Below, piece by piece: positions 23,950 to 31,711 of a stretch of 64,000 bases of DNA; positions within the stretch are counted from its first letter, which is position 1, and each line of letters starts with the position of its first letter. Source of the DNA: Streptomyces sp. NBC_00344 (GTDB lineage: Bacteria; Actinomycetota; Actinomycetes; Streptomycetales; Streptomycetaceae). A model generated the notes under the pieces. It made no database searches and was not told where the DNA came from. It worked only from the letters and a program-made list of their open reading frames with translations. The stretch is from assembly GCF_036088315.1 (NCBI RefSeq), contig NZ_CP107996.1, positions 6,251,001 to 6,315,000 on the forward strand, written 5' to 3'. The position numbers were made by a program, and so were the translations under genes.

Positions 23950-24978
23950 TCAGGCCGGCCGGATCTCGCCGGAGCCGCGGGCGATCAGACGGGTCGGCAG
24001 AATCCTCTGCGTCGGCGCTTCGTTCGCCCCCTCGAGCCGGCGGAAGAGGGTCTCGGCGGCGGTACGGCCGAGTGCGGCCGCGTCCTGGGCGATCACCGTG
24101 ATGCCCAGCAGGTCGGCGAGTTCGATGTCGTCGAAACCGACCAGGGCGACCGGTCGTTCCCGCTCGGCCAGAACCCTCACCGTCGTCACCGTCACCCGGT
24201 TGTTGCCGGCGAAGAGTGCGGTGACCGGCTCGGGGGCATCCAGCAGGGTCCCTGCCGCCTCGCGGACCCTGCCGGGTTCGGTGGCCCCGAGGGAGACCCA
24301 GGAATCCTCCACCTTCAGGCCCGCGTCCGTCATTGCCGCGTGATAGCCGCGCAGACGCTCGGTGGCGGTGTGGATGCGGGGCTGGTCGCCGATGAAGCCG
24401 ATGCGGCGGTGGCCCTGGGCGATGAGATGGGCGACGCCGTCACGTGCGCCGCCGAAACTGTCCGAGAGGACCGTGTCGGCGTCGATCTGTCCGGCCGGGC
24501 GGTCCACGAAGACGGTGGCGACACCTGCGGCGATCTCCGGTTCCAGGTATCGGTGATCGTTCCCGGCGGGGATCACGATGAGCCCGTCGACCCGGCGCGC
24601 GCAGAGCGCCAGGACCAGCTCCTGTTCGCGCTCGGGGTCCTCGGCGCTCGAACCGTTGATGAGCAGTGCGCCATGCGCTCTGGCCACCTCTTCCACCGCG
24701 CGGTTGAGCGGTCCGTAGAAGGGGTCGGCGAGGTCCTCGAGGACGAGTCCGATGCTGGCGGTACGACCCTTGCGCAGAACCCTTGCGCTGTCGTTGCGCC
24801 GGAAGCCCAGGGCCTCGATTGCCTCCTGGACCCGGCGCTCGGTGTCGGGGGTGACACCCGGCTCGCCGTTCACCACCCGCGACACGGTCTTGAGGCCGAC
24901 CCCGGCACGCGCGGCGACGTCCTTCATCGTCGGCCGGTTGCCATAACGGGGCTCGGGGTGGCTGGCGGTATGGGCCAC
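23950..24978 (-). CDS. LacI family transcriptional regulator
   Basis: 342 residues from GTG 24978. The DNA-binding headpiece is PTMKDVAARAGVGLKTVSRVVNGEPGVTPDTERRVQEAIEALGF, with the hinge after it, then a periplasmic-binding-protein-like sugar domain (IGLVLEDLADPFYGPL, GLIVIPAGNDHRYLEP, VFVDRP, GHRRIGFIGD, TALFAGNN, VGFDDIELADLL). It is divergent from a ROK sugar kinase gene, and a perfect 12-bp palindrome centred between them (25042-25053) is a typical LacI-family operator. It probably represses both genes until a sugar or sugar phosphate binds. The effector is unknown. Confidence 0.94.
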   Translation of the reverse strand: MAHTASHPEPRYGNRPTMKDVAARAGVGLKTVSRVVNGEPGVTPDTERRVQEAIEALGFRRNDSARVLRKGRTASIGLVLEDLADPFYGPLNRAVEEVARAHGALLINGSSAEDPEREQELVLALCARRVDGLIVIPAGNDHRYLEPEIAAGVATVFVDRPAGQIDADTVLSDSFGGARDGVAHLIAQGHRRIGFIGDQPRIHTATERLRGYHAAMTDAGLKVEDSWVSLGATEPGRVREAAGTLLDAPEPVTALFAGNNRVTVTTVRVLAERERPVALVGFDDIELADLLGITVIAQDAAALGRTAAETLFRRLEGANEAPTQRILPTRLIARGSGEIRPA

Positions 24979-25041
24979 GGTGCGCTGTCCTGTCGTCGGC
25001 GGTTGGTGCGATAAGAGCTGTGGCGTCGAGCATAGGGCCTG

Positions 25042-25053
25042 GACAACGTTGTC
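25042..25053. promoter_or_regulatory. LacI-type operator GACAACGTTGTC
   Basis: Perfect 12-bp palindrome with the central CG typical of LacI/GalR operators, 64 bp before the LacI-family GTG and 64 bp before the ROK kinase ATG, so it can control both. Confidence 0.75.
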
Positions 25054-25116
25054 AGGGGAATGGAGACTGGTCACTGCACTCCATATCACCCCCTGTCACC
25101 TGGAGATCCGACACCA

Positions 25117-26076
25117 ATGCGCAACCACCTCGTAGCCGCGCTGGACATTGGCGGCACCAAGATCGCCGGTGCGTTGGTGGACGACGGGGGACGGATTCTC
25201 GTACGCACACAGCAGCCCACACCTGCCAAGGAGGACGGTGACACGGTGATGGGCGCGGTACGGGCGGTGCTTGCGGATCTCGCGGCCGCGCCCCAGTGGG
25301 GGCGCACGACGGCCGTCGGTATCGGCAGTGCGGGTCCGGTGGACGCGTCGACCGGTACGGTCAGTCCGGTCAACGTCCCGGGCTGGCGCCGCTATCCCCT
25401 GGTCGACAAGGTGCGTGCGACGACCGGCGGTCTGCCGGTCACGCTGGTCGGGGACGGCGTTGCCATGACGGCTGCCGAGCACTGGCAGGGAGCCGCCCGC
25501 GGCTACGGCAACGCGCTCTGCATGGTGGTGTCCACCGGGGTGGGCGGCGGACTGGTGTTGGGCGGAAAGCTGCACCCCGGCCCGTCCGGCAACGCGGGAC
25601 ACATCGGCCACATCAGCGTGGACCTGGACGGCGACGCCTGCCCGTGCGGGGCGCGTGGTTGCGTCGAGCGGATCGCGAGCGGTCCCAACATCGCCCGTCG
25701 GGCCCTGACCAACGGCTGGCTGCCAGGGCCCGACGGTGACACCACAGCGGCCGCCGTCGCCGCTTCCGCCGCCGCCGGGGACCCGGTCGCCCTCGCCTCG
25801 TTCGAGCGCGCCGCTCAGGCACTGGCGGCGGGGATCGCGGCCACCGCGACGCTGGTCGAGATCGACATCGTCGTGATCGGCGGAGGGGTGGCCGGCGCGG
25901 GCGAGGTGCTGTTCGCCCCACTGCGCCGCGCTCTGCAGGACTACGCCACGCTCTCGTTCGTGCGCCATCTGAAGGTCGCTCCCGCGCTCATGGGCAATGA
26001 CGCGGGTCTGGTCGGTGCGGCGGCCGCCGCCTCGCTCGGTGAACCGGACGGTGCGCCGGCCGTGGTCGGCCTCTGA
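25117..26076 (+). CDS. ROK family sugar kinase
   Basis: 319 residues. The ATP phosphate loop is LDIGGTKIAG near the N terminus, the sugar site includes LVGDGVAMTAAEHWQGA, GTGVGGG-type STGVGGGLV is phosphate loop 2, and the ROK zinc motif is CPCGARGCVERI with GNAGHIGH upstream. It should phosphorylate glucose, N-acetylmannosamine or another hexose. The conserved ExGH appears as AGHIGH, which leaves the exact sugar open. ATG 25117 has GGAGA 12 nt upstream. It is divergent from a LacI-family regulator across a shared operator and followed by a terminator. Confidence 0.93.
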   Translation: MRNHLVAALDIGGTKIAGALVDDGGRILVRTQQPTPAKEDGDTVMGAVRAVLADLAAAPQWGRTTAVGIGSAGPVDASTGTVSPVNVPGWRRYPLVDKVRATTGGLPVTLVGDGVAMTAAEHWQGAARGYGNALCMVVSTGVGGGLVLGGKLHPGPSGNAGHIGHISVDLDGDACPCGARGCVERIASGPNIARRALTNGWLPGPDGDTTAAAVAASAAAGDPVALASFERAAQALAAGIAATATLVEIDIVVIGGGVAGAGEVLFAPLRRALQDYATLSFVRHLKVAPALMGNDAGLVGAAAAASLGEPDGAPAVVGL

Positions 26077-26078
26077 GA

Positions 26079-26097
26079 ATCGGCCGGACCGGCCGAT
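26079..26097 (+). terminator. Hairpin terminator after ROK kinase gene
   Basis: Perfect palindromic stem ATCGGCCGG/CCGGCCGAT with a single central A (in practice a 7-bp stem with a 5-nt loop), directly after the stop codon. Confidence 0.7.
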
Positions 26098-26182
26098 CGA
26101 TCCGATCGGTTCTGTACCGCAACCATTCCGGTCTCCCGGCCGTCAGTTGTTGCGTACATGAATTCAAGAGATCGGAGAACGC

Positions 26183-27652
26183 GTGCCTTCCCGAGCCCTG
26201 GGCGCCGGCGTGGCCATCGCTGTCGCAGTGGTGTCCGCAGCCGTCACCGCCCCCGTAGCCCAAGCCGTTTCCCCGGCCGCGAAGAGTGTCAGCACCACCA
26301 GGAAAGCCGACTTCAACGGTGACGGATACGCCGATGTGGCCGTGAGCGCGGCTTCGGCCACCGTCGGCGGCAAGCTGGGTGCGGGCTACGTAGCCGTGAT
26401 GTACGGCTCCAAGTCCGGTGTGAACAGGGACTCCAAGCAGGTCATCACCCAGAATTCGCCCGGTATCCCGGACTCCGCAGAGTCCGCTGACGGCTTCGGC
26501 AGTGCCATCGCCTCCGCCGACCTCGACGGCGACGGCTACACCGACCTGGTGGTCGGCGCCGACCGGGAGGACGCCGGTATCGGAAAGCTCGGCACGATCA
26601 CCGTCGTCTGGGGAAGCGCCGCCGGTCTGTCGGACGGCGCGGTGCTCGCCAAGGGGGAGACCGACAGCGGCGGTATCGCGGACAAGATCGCCGTGGGGGA
26701 CTTCGACGGTGATGGTGGCCAGGATGTGGTGACCGTGGCGGGCGGCCAGCAACTGCGGGAGTTCAATGGGCCGTTCGAGCACGACGGCAGCTCGGCCGGC
26801 AGCTCGGCCGTCAGAGACACGGGCGACATCAGGTTCCTCGACATCGCCGCCGGCGACATCACGGGTGACGGCGTCACCGACCTCGTCGGCACGGTCAACG
26901 ATGGTGACGAGTACGACGCACGCAGGGTCAACTTCCTGCGCGGTACGTCCGACGGCCTCGCCGCCGCCACAACCGTCACCAACGCCAAGGGGGCCCGGGT
27001 GGAGGGCGGTGAGCACATCACCACGGGTGATGTGAACCATGACGGATACGCAGACATCGTTGTCGGCCGCCCGGTGGAGGGCTACGACAGCGACGTCGAC
27101 CTGCCGCTGGCCAAGGGCGGCATGATCACGTACATACCGGGTGGCGCGAGTGGGCCGCAGGGTGCCGGCGCGAAGGCGATGAGCCAGGACAGCTCCGGTG
27201 TTCCCGGCGCGTCCGAGGTCGGTGACGGCTTCGGTACGTCGGTCTCGGTCGGCGACACGAACGGCGACGGCTACGGCGACATCGCGGTCGGCGTGCCTGG
27301 TGAGGCGCTCGGCACCACAGCGCACGCCGGTCAGGTGATCGTGCTGCGCGGCAGTGCGTCGGGTCCCACTGCCACCGGGTCCAAGGCGTACCACCAGGAC
27401 ACCGCTGGCGTCGAGGGAGTCACGGAGACGGACGACCGGTTCGGCGGCGCCACATCGCTGCTTGACACCAGCTCCGACGGCCGCGCGGAACTCGCCGTGG
27501 GCGCCCCCGGGGAGAACAGCAACGCGGGTTCCGTCTGGGTACTTCCGGGCACGACCGGCGGGATCTCCGGCACCGGTTCGATGACCTTCGGCTCGGGAAC
27601 TCTCGGCACGGACCCGGCGAATGCCCGGCTCGGGTCGTCGTTCAACCGCTGA
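26183..27652 (+). CDS. Secreted FG-GAP repeat (integrin alpha-like beta-propeller) protein
   Basis: 489 residues from GTG (GGAGAA upstream). A Sec signal peptide covers about the first 33 residues (hydrophobic core AIAVAVVSAAVTAP, cleavage likely after AQA). The mature protein is a chain of seven FG-GAP repeats, each with a calcium-binding D-x-N/D-x-D-G loop: DFNGDGYAD, DLDGDGYTD, DFDGDGGQD, DITGDGVTD, DVNHDGYAD, DTNGDGYGD and a degenerate DTSSDGRAE. Seven blades fit a complete beta-propeller. No enzyme domain is attached. It probably acts outside the cell in binding or adhesion; the ligand is unknown. Monocistronic, with a terminator downstream. Confidence 0.92.
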   Translation: MPSRALGAGVAIAVAVVSAAVTAPVAQAVSPAAKSVSTTRKADFNGDGYADVAVSAASATVGGKLGAGYVAVMYGSKSGVNRDSKQVITQNSPGIPDSAESADGFGSAIASADLDGDGYTDLVVGADREDAGIGKLGTITVVWGSAAGLSDGAVLAKGETDSGGIADKIAVGDFDGDGGQDVVTVAGGQQLREFNGPFEHDGSSAGSSAVRDTGDIRFLDIAAGDITGDGVTDLVGTVNDGDEYDARRVNFLRGTSDGLAAATTVTNAKGARVEGGEHITTGDVNHDGYADIVVGRPVEGYDSDVDLPLAKGGMITYIPGGASGPQGAGAKAMSQDSSGVPGASEVGDGFGTSVSVGDTNGDGYGDIAVGVPGEALGTTAHAGQVIVLRGSASGPTATGSKAYHQDTAGVEGVTETDDRFGGATSLLDTSSDGRAELAVGAPGENSNAGSVWVLPGTTGGISGTGSMTFGSGTLGTDPANARLGSSFNR

Positions 27653-27684
27653 GCCACTGCCGGGTCACTGAAGCCGGCGTTCCG

Positions 27685-27708
27685 GCGGGCCGGGCCCTCC
27701 CGGCCCGC
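27685..27708. terminator. Hairpin terminator between convergent genes
   Basis: Perfect 9-bp stem GCGGGCCGG/CCGGCCCGC with a 6-nt loop, followed by TTCCC, between the FG-GAP gene and the convergent 55-residue gene; it may serve both. Confidence 0.7.
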
Positions 27709-27777
27709 TTCCCGGCCCGTCCGGCGGGCCGGATCCGGAAACCGTTCGGAACCGTCCGACGATCCGGGATCCGCGAA

Positions 27778-27945
27778 CTATTCGGCGGACTCGCCTCCGG
27801 AGACGACCAGAAACGCGTCGGCCTCCAGATCCATCACTACTTCGGCAGGGCGTCCGGCGGCTCGCTGCGCCGCCGCGTACTCCTCCGCGGGCCAGCTGCC
27901 GCGCGGCCCGCCGGCCGGGAACTGCTGCATCACCAGGCGATTCAT
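27778..27945 (-). CDS. Small conserved Streptomyces protein (55 residues)
   Basis: ATG at 27945 with AGGGGG upstream, reading MNRLVMQQFPAGG and ending DAFLVVSGGESAE. The middle carries SWPAEEYAAAQRA, GRPAEVVMDLEAD. Codon positions show the usual high third-position GC, and the ribosome site supports translation. I recognise it as one of the short hypothetical proteins common in streptomycetes, but no function is known to me. Mixed hydrophobic and acidic composition; no membrane segment. It converges with the FG-GAP gene. Confidence 0.65.
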   Translation of the reverse strand: MNRLVMQQFPAGGPRGSWPAEEYAAAQRAAGRPAEVVMDLEADAFLVVSGGESAE

Positions 27946-28187
27946 CGCGCCCCCTCACGCCCCAATCGGCTCTTCGCTGACGGAGAGCCAACGAGATCCC
28001 AGGTGCCGGCGTCACGAAGAACTCGTGAGTAACGACGTGTCCGAGCATACGGACGCTGGTCGGCCGGCAGGCAACGGAACCGCCACGGTTGTGTGCCCGG
28101 ACGGTCCCAGGCACCATGCCGCCCAGGCGGGTTTCCGTGGCAGGGTGTTGCGGGCAAGCCACAGGGGGCTACGGAAGAGGGGGAACC

Positions 28188-29225
28188 GTGATCGTCTGGA
28201 TCAACGGTGCGTTCAGCGCGGGCAAGACGAGCACCGCGCGAGAACTGATCGATCTGATCCCGAACAGCACCTTCTACGACCCCGAAGTGCTCGGTGGGGC
28301 ACTGCGATTGCTGCTGCCACAGAAGAGATTGGCCGAGGTGAGCGATTATCAGGACCTCCCGATCTGGCGCCGCATGGTGGTCGACACAGCTGCCGCACTC
28401 CTGGCAGAGGTGGGCGGGGTGCTCGTGGTGCCGATGACGCTGCTGCGACAGGAGTACCGCGATGAGATCTTCGGAGGGCTCGCCGCCCGGCGGGTACCGG
28501 TCTGTCATGTGCTTCTGACAACGGAGGAAACGATCCTGCGCGAACGTATCGCCGAGCGGGAGGAAGTACCCGGTGACCCGGAGGCCGGCGCCAGGGAGAG
28601 GCAGTGGGCCTATGAGCACATCGAGCCGTACGCCGCTGCGCTCGAGTGGCTGACCGCCGACGCCCATGTCGTCGACAACAGCGCACTGGCTCCGGCCGCG
28701 ACCGCGGAACGGATCGCCGAGGCGCTGCGCACCGGGACGGCCCGAACCTGCGAGATCGTCCAGACACCCGAGCCGACCGGCCAGACCCTGGCCGCGGGTG
28801 TTCTGCTCTTCGACGAGGACGACCGGGTCCTGCTCGTCGACCCGACCTACAAGCCCGGCTGGGAATTCCCCGGCGGCATAGTGGAGAACGGCGAAGCCCC
28901 GGCGCGCGCGGGCATCCGTGAGGTGGCGGAGGAGATAGGGATCCGGCTCGGCCATGTGCCGAGTCTGCTGGTGGTCGACTGGGAACCGCCACGGCCACCG
29001 GGCTACGGCGGGCTGCGGCTGCTGTTCGACGGCGGCCGGCTCACGAGCGCGGATGCCGGGAGGCTGCTGCTGCCGGACTCGGAGCTCCGCGGCTGGCGCT
29101 TCGTCAGCGAGGAGGAGGCTGCGGACCTGTTGCCGGCCAACCGCTACGAGCGGCTGCGCTGGGCGCTGCGGGCCCGTCGGCAGTCAGCGGTGTTCAACCT
29201 GGAGGCCGGCGTCCCGGTCGGCTGA
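28188..29225 (+). CDS. TmrB-like P-loop ATPase fused to a Nudix hydrolase
   Basis: 345 residues from GTG (GGAAGAGGGGG upstream). Residues 1-185 resemble the Bacillus tunicamycin-resistance protein TmrB: the first residues read IVWINGAF, then the P-loop SAGKTST, YDPEVLGGALR, LPIWR, VVPMTLLRQEY. Residues about 198-330 form a Nudix domain with a complete Nudix box at about 230-252 (G-x5-E-x7-REVAEEIGI). The upstream half probably binds a nucleotide or sugar-nucleotide-like compound; the Nudix half would cleave a nucleoside diphosphate derivative. A fusion suggests the two act on one molecule. No neighbour explains it further. Confidence 0.9.
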   Translation: MIVWINGAFSAGKTSTARELIDLIPNSTFYDPEVLGGALRLLLPQKRLAEVSDYQDLPIWRRMVVDTAAALLAEVGGVLVVPMTLLRQEYRDEIFGGLAARRVPVCHVLLTTEETILRERIAEREEVPGDPEAGARERQWAYEHIEPYAAALEWLTADAHVVDNSALAPAATAERIAEALRTGTARTCEIVQTPEPTGQTLAAGVLLFDEDDRVLLVDPTYKPGWEFPGGIVENGEAPARAGIREVAEEIGIRLGHVPSLLVVDWEPPRPPGYGGLRLLFDGGRLTSADAGRLLLPDSELRGWRFVSEEEAADLLPANRYERLRWALRARRQSAVFNLEAGVPVG

Positions 29226-29376
29226 TCCCTCGGGAACGGCTGTGCCACGGCCGCCCGCTGCCGCTCGCTTGATGCACCTGAGGGTCGACGGCCTGCGGGC
29301 GGTCGCCGGCGGTGACCGGGGAGGAGTACACGAGCGCGGCTCCGAGCCGACCGGCGGCCTGCGGCAGGATGGAGTG

Positions 29377-29955
29377 ATGCCAACCGAGTCGGACAGGATC
29401 GAGCTGAGCGAAGACGAACTACGTGAGATAGCGGGCTACGCGGCTGATGGTGCGCGCCGGGCGCTGTCGATCTTCGAACGGCATCTTCCCGCTGACACGC
29501 GCCCTCGCGACGCCATCGACGCGGCAGACACCTTCGCCGGGGGCGGCCGCCGCACCGTCGTTCTGCGGCAGAGCGCGTGGGCGGCGTACAGAGCGGCACA
29601 GGAAGCCGCTTCACCCGCCGCGGTCGACGCGGCGCGCGCGGCGAGCCATGCGGCTGCCGCTGCGTACCTTCATCCCAGGGCCCGCCCTCATCAGGTGAAA
29701 CACATTCTCGGTGCGGCAGCGCATGCGGCACGAGCAGAAGAGCTGGCATCCGGAGAGGACCGGCGTGTGACGGCGGTGGGCCTTGCATGGGCGCGTCATC
29801 ACGCACCGGCAGCGGTCATCGCGGTCCTGTGCCGTCTGCCCGCCGCTCCTTCCGGGGGCGGGCGGGTGGGAGAGTTCATCCGTGATCTGGACGTCACCCT
29901 CCGCGCCCGGGGGCGATCGGACACGGGAGACCCGCCGCAGGGTTCCCTCTCCTGA
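29377..29955 (+). CDS. Imm-5-like putative immunity protein
   Basis: 192 residues, very rich in alanine and helical. ADTRPRDAIDAADTFAGGGRR, then repeated Ala-rich helices (AAYRAAQEAASP, AARAASHAAAAAYLHP, HILGAAAHAARAEELA) match the pattern of Imm-5-like proteins, which were named from polymorphic toxin loci. No toxin gene is adjacent, so a role as an antitoxin is unproven. CAGGAT ends 6 nt before ATG 29377, and an in-frame GTG lies at 29374, so the mRNA may be leaderless. The last 25 residues are a polar Gly/Arg tail. Confidence 0.7.
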   Translation: MPTESDRIELSEDELREIAGYAADGARRALSIFERHLPADTRPRDAIDAADTFAGGGRRTVVLRQSAWAAYRAAQEAASPAAVDAARAASHAAAAAYLHPRARPHQVKHILGAAAHAARAEELASGEDRRVTAVGLAWARHHAPAAVIAVLCRLPAAPSGGGRVGEFIRDLDVTLRARGRSDTGDPPQGSLS

Positions 29956-30128
29956 CAACTCCCCGACCGGACGTCGGGCCCGGGCCTCGGAGCCGGTTCG
30001 AGCACGCCGGGCCGCGCGCCCCGCCATCGCTGCCACGCCTCCGTGACCGGCCCGTCCGGAAGCCCCCGGACTGCTGCCCGCATCACCCACCCCTGGGTGA
30101 TGCGTTGACACCGAGCGGGCCGCCCGCC

Positions 30129-30184
30129 GCGCGACCGGGCGGCCCGGTGGTGGTCAGCGCGACCGGGCGGCCCGGTGGTGCTCA
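30129..30184. repeat. 28-bp tandem duplication carrying a hairpin
   Basis: Two head-to-tail copies (30129-30156 and 30157-30184) differ at one base. Each contains ACCGGGC-G-GCCCGGT, a terminator-like palindrome. The second copy ends on the stop codon of the M20 peptidase gene, so the duplicate placed an extra copy of the gene's last bases and its hairpin downstream. Confidence 0.85.
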
Positions 30185-31546
30185 GTCCTGCTTGGAGTGT
30201 GCGTAGTTGACGAGGAAGTGCGCCTCGGCGACGGAGAGCCGCTCCAGCTCTTCGGGGGAGACGCTCTCGTTGACGGCGTGGATCTGCGCCTCCGGCTCAC
30301 TGAGCCCGATGAGCAGGATTTCCGCCTCCGGATAGAGCGACGCCAGGGTGTTGCACAGCGGGATCGAGCCGCCCATGCCGGAGGACTGCATCTCCTCGCC
30401 CGGGTAGGCGATCCGCATCGCCTCGGCCATCGAGGTGTATGCCGGGCTGCTCGTGTCGGCACGGAACGGCTGGCCCTGGCCGATCTGTTCCACCGAGAGC
30501 CGCGCGCCCCACGGGGTGTGCGACTCCAGGTGGGCGGTGAGCAGTTTGGTCGCGTCCGCGGCATCGACGCCCGGCGGTACCCGCAGGCTGATCTGGGCCC
30601 GTGCGCTCGCCTGCACGGAGGGGGTGGCGCCCACGACCGGCGGGCAGTCGATGCCGATGACGGTGACGGCCGGCCGGGCCCAGATGCGGTCGGCGACCGT
30701 TCCGGTGCCGATCAGTTCCACACCGTCGAGCACCTTCGCGTCCTGGCGGAATTCATCCTCCGGGTACTGGAGGCCGTCCCATCCGGCGTCGGCGGCCAGC
30801 CCGTCGACGGTCGTCGAACCGTCCGCCGCACGCAGCGAGTCCAGCAGGCGGATCATCGCGGCGAGTGCGTCGGGAGCGGCGCCGCCGAACTGGCCGGAGT
30901 GCAGATTGCCCTTCAGGGTGTCGAGCTGGACGCGGAGCATCGTCATCCCGCGCAGCGTCGCGGTGACGGTCGGCAGGCCGACCCGGAAGTTTCCGGTGTC
31001 CCCGATGACGACGGCGTCGGCCGCGAGCAGCTCGGGGTGCGCTTCGGCATACCGCTCCAGGCCGCCGGTGCCCTGCTCCTCCGAACCCTCGACGATCACC
31101 TTGACGGACACCGGGATGCCGCCGTGCGCCTTGAGGGCGCGCAGTGCGAGCAGATGCATCAGGAGCCCGCCCTTGCAGTCCGCTGCCCCTCGCCCGTACC
31201 AGCGGCCGTCCCGCTCGGTCAGCTCGAACGGCGGGGTGAGCCAGGCGGACTCGTCCAGTGGCGGCTGCACGTCGTAGTGGGCGTAGAGCAGCACGGTCGG
31301 CGCGCCCGCCGGCCCGGGCAGGAGCCCGTAGACCGACTGGCTGCCGTCCGGGGTGTCGAGCAGCGCGACGTCCTGGAACCCTTCGGAGCGCAGCGCTCCG
31401 GCCACCCAGTTCGCCGCTCCCTCGCACTCGCTCCTGGGGAAGACCGCCGGATCCGCCACCGACTGGAAGGCCACCAGCTCGGTCAGCTCCGCCCGGGCGC
31501 GGGGCATCAGCGAGGCAATGGTCTCGGCGATCGGATTCGGGGTCAT
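30182..31546 (-). CDS. M20 family metallodipeptidase (M20/M25/M40)
   Basis: 454 residues. Zinc-site motifs: YAHYDVQPP (first His and Asp), GRGAADCKGG (bridging Asp), the catalytic EGSEEQGTGG (Glu-Glu), IGDTGNF, and the C-terminal SSGMGGSIPL with HAVNESV His ligand. The dimerisation lid lies at about 195-310. It should hydrolyse dipeptides or N-acyl amino acids in the cytoplasm. ATG has GAGGAG upstream. It is divergent from the flavoprotein gene at 31712. Its 3' end is marked by a tandem duplicated hairpin. Confidence 0.94.
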   Translation of the reverse strand: MTPNPIAETIASLMPRARAELTELVAFQSVADPAVFPRSECEGAANWVAGALRSEGFQDVALLDTPDGSQSVYGLLPGPAGAPTVLLYAHYDVQPPLDESAWLTPPFELTERDGRWYGRGAADCKGGLLMHLLALRALKAHGGIPVSVKVIVEGSEEQGTGGLERYAEAHPELLAADAVVIGDTGNFRVGLPTVTATLRGMTMLRVQLDTLKGNLHSGQFGGAAPDALAAMIRLLDSLRAADGSTTVDGLAADAGWDGLQYPEDEFRQDAKVLDGVELIGTGTVADRIWARPAVTVIGIDCPPVVGATPSVQASARAQISLRVPPGVDAADATKLLTAHLESHTPWGARLSVEQIGQGQPFRADTSSPAYTSMAEAMRIAYPGEEMQSSGMGGSIPLCNTLASLYPEAEILLIGLSEPEAQIHAVNESVSPEELERLSVAEAHFLVNYAHSKQD

Positions 31547-31711
31547 GGGCACGCTCCTCGTGGGTGCGACGTTGAAGTACCAGTGCGTGTGTGTACGCCT
31601 GAGCACGTTTTCGGGCTGACCGATCCTCCCACAGCCGGGTCGGCGGACACCGCGCCGTAGGATGCCGTCGACAACACGGGCCACTGGTCGGATCGGGAGC
31701 AGCAGCACATC

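Noticed and set aside
30129..30184. Possible CRISPR or short repeat array
   Set aside because: Only two directly adjacent copies with no spacers and no cas genes; a simple tandem duplication.
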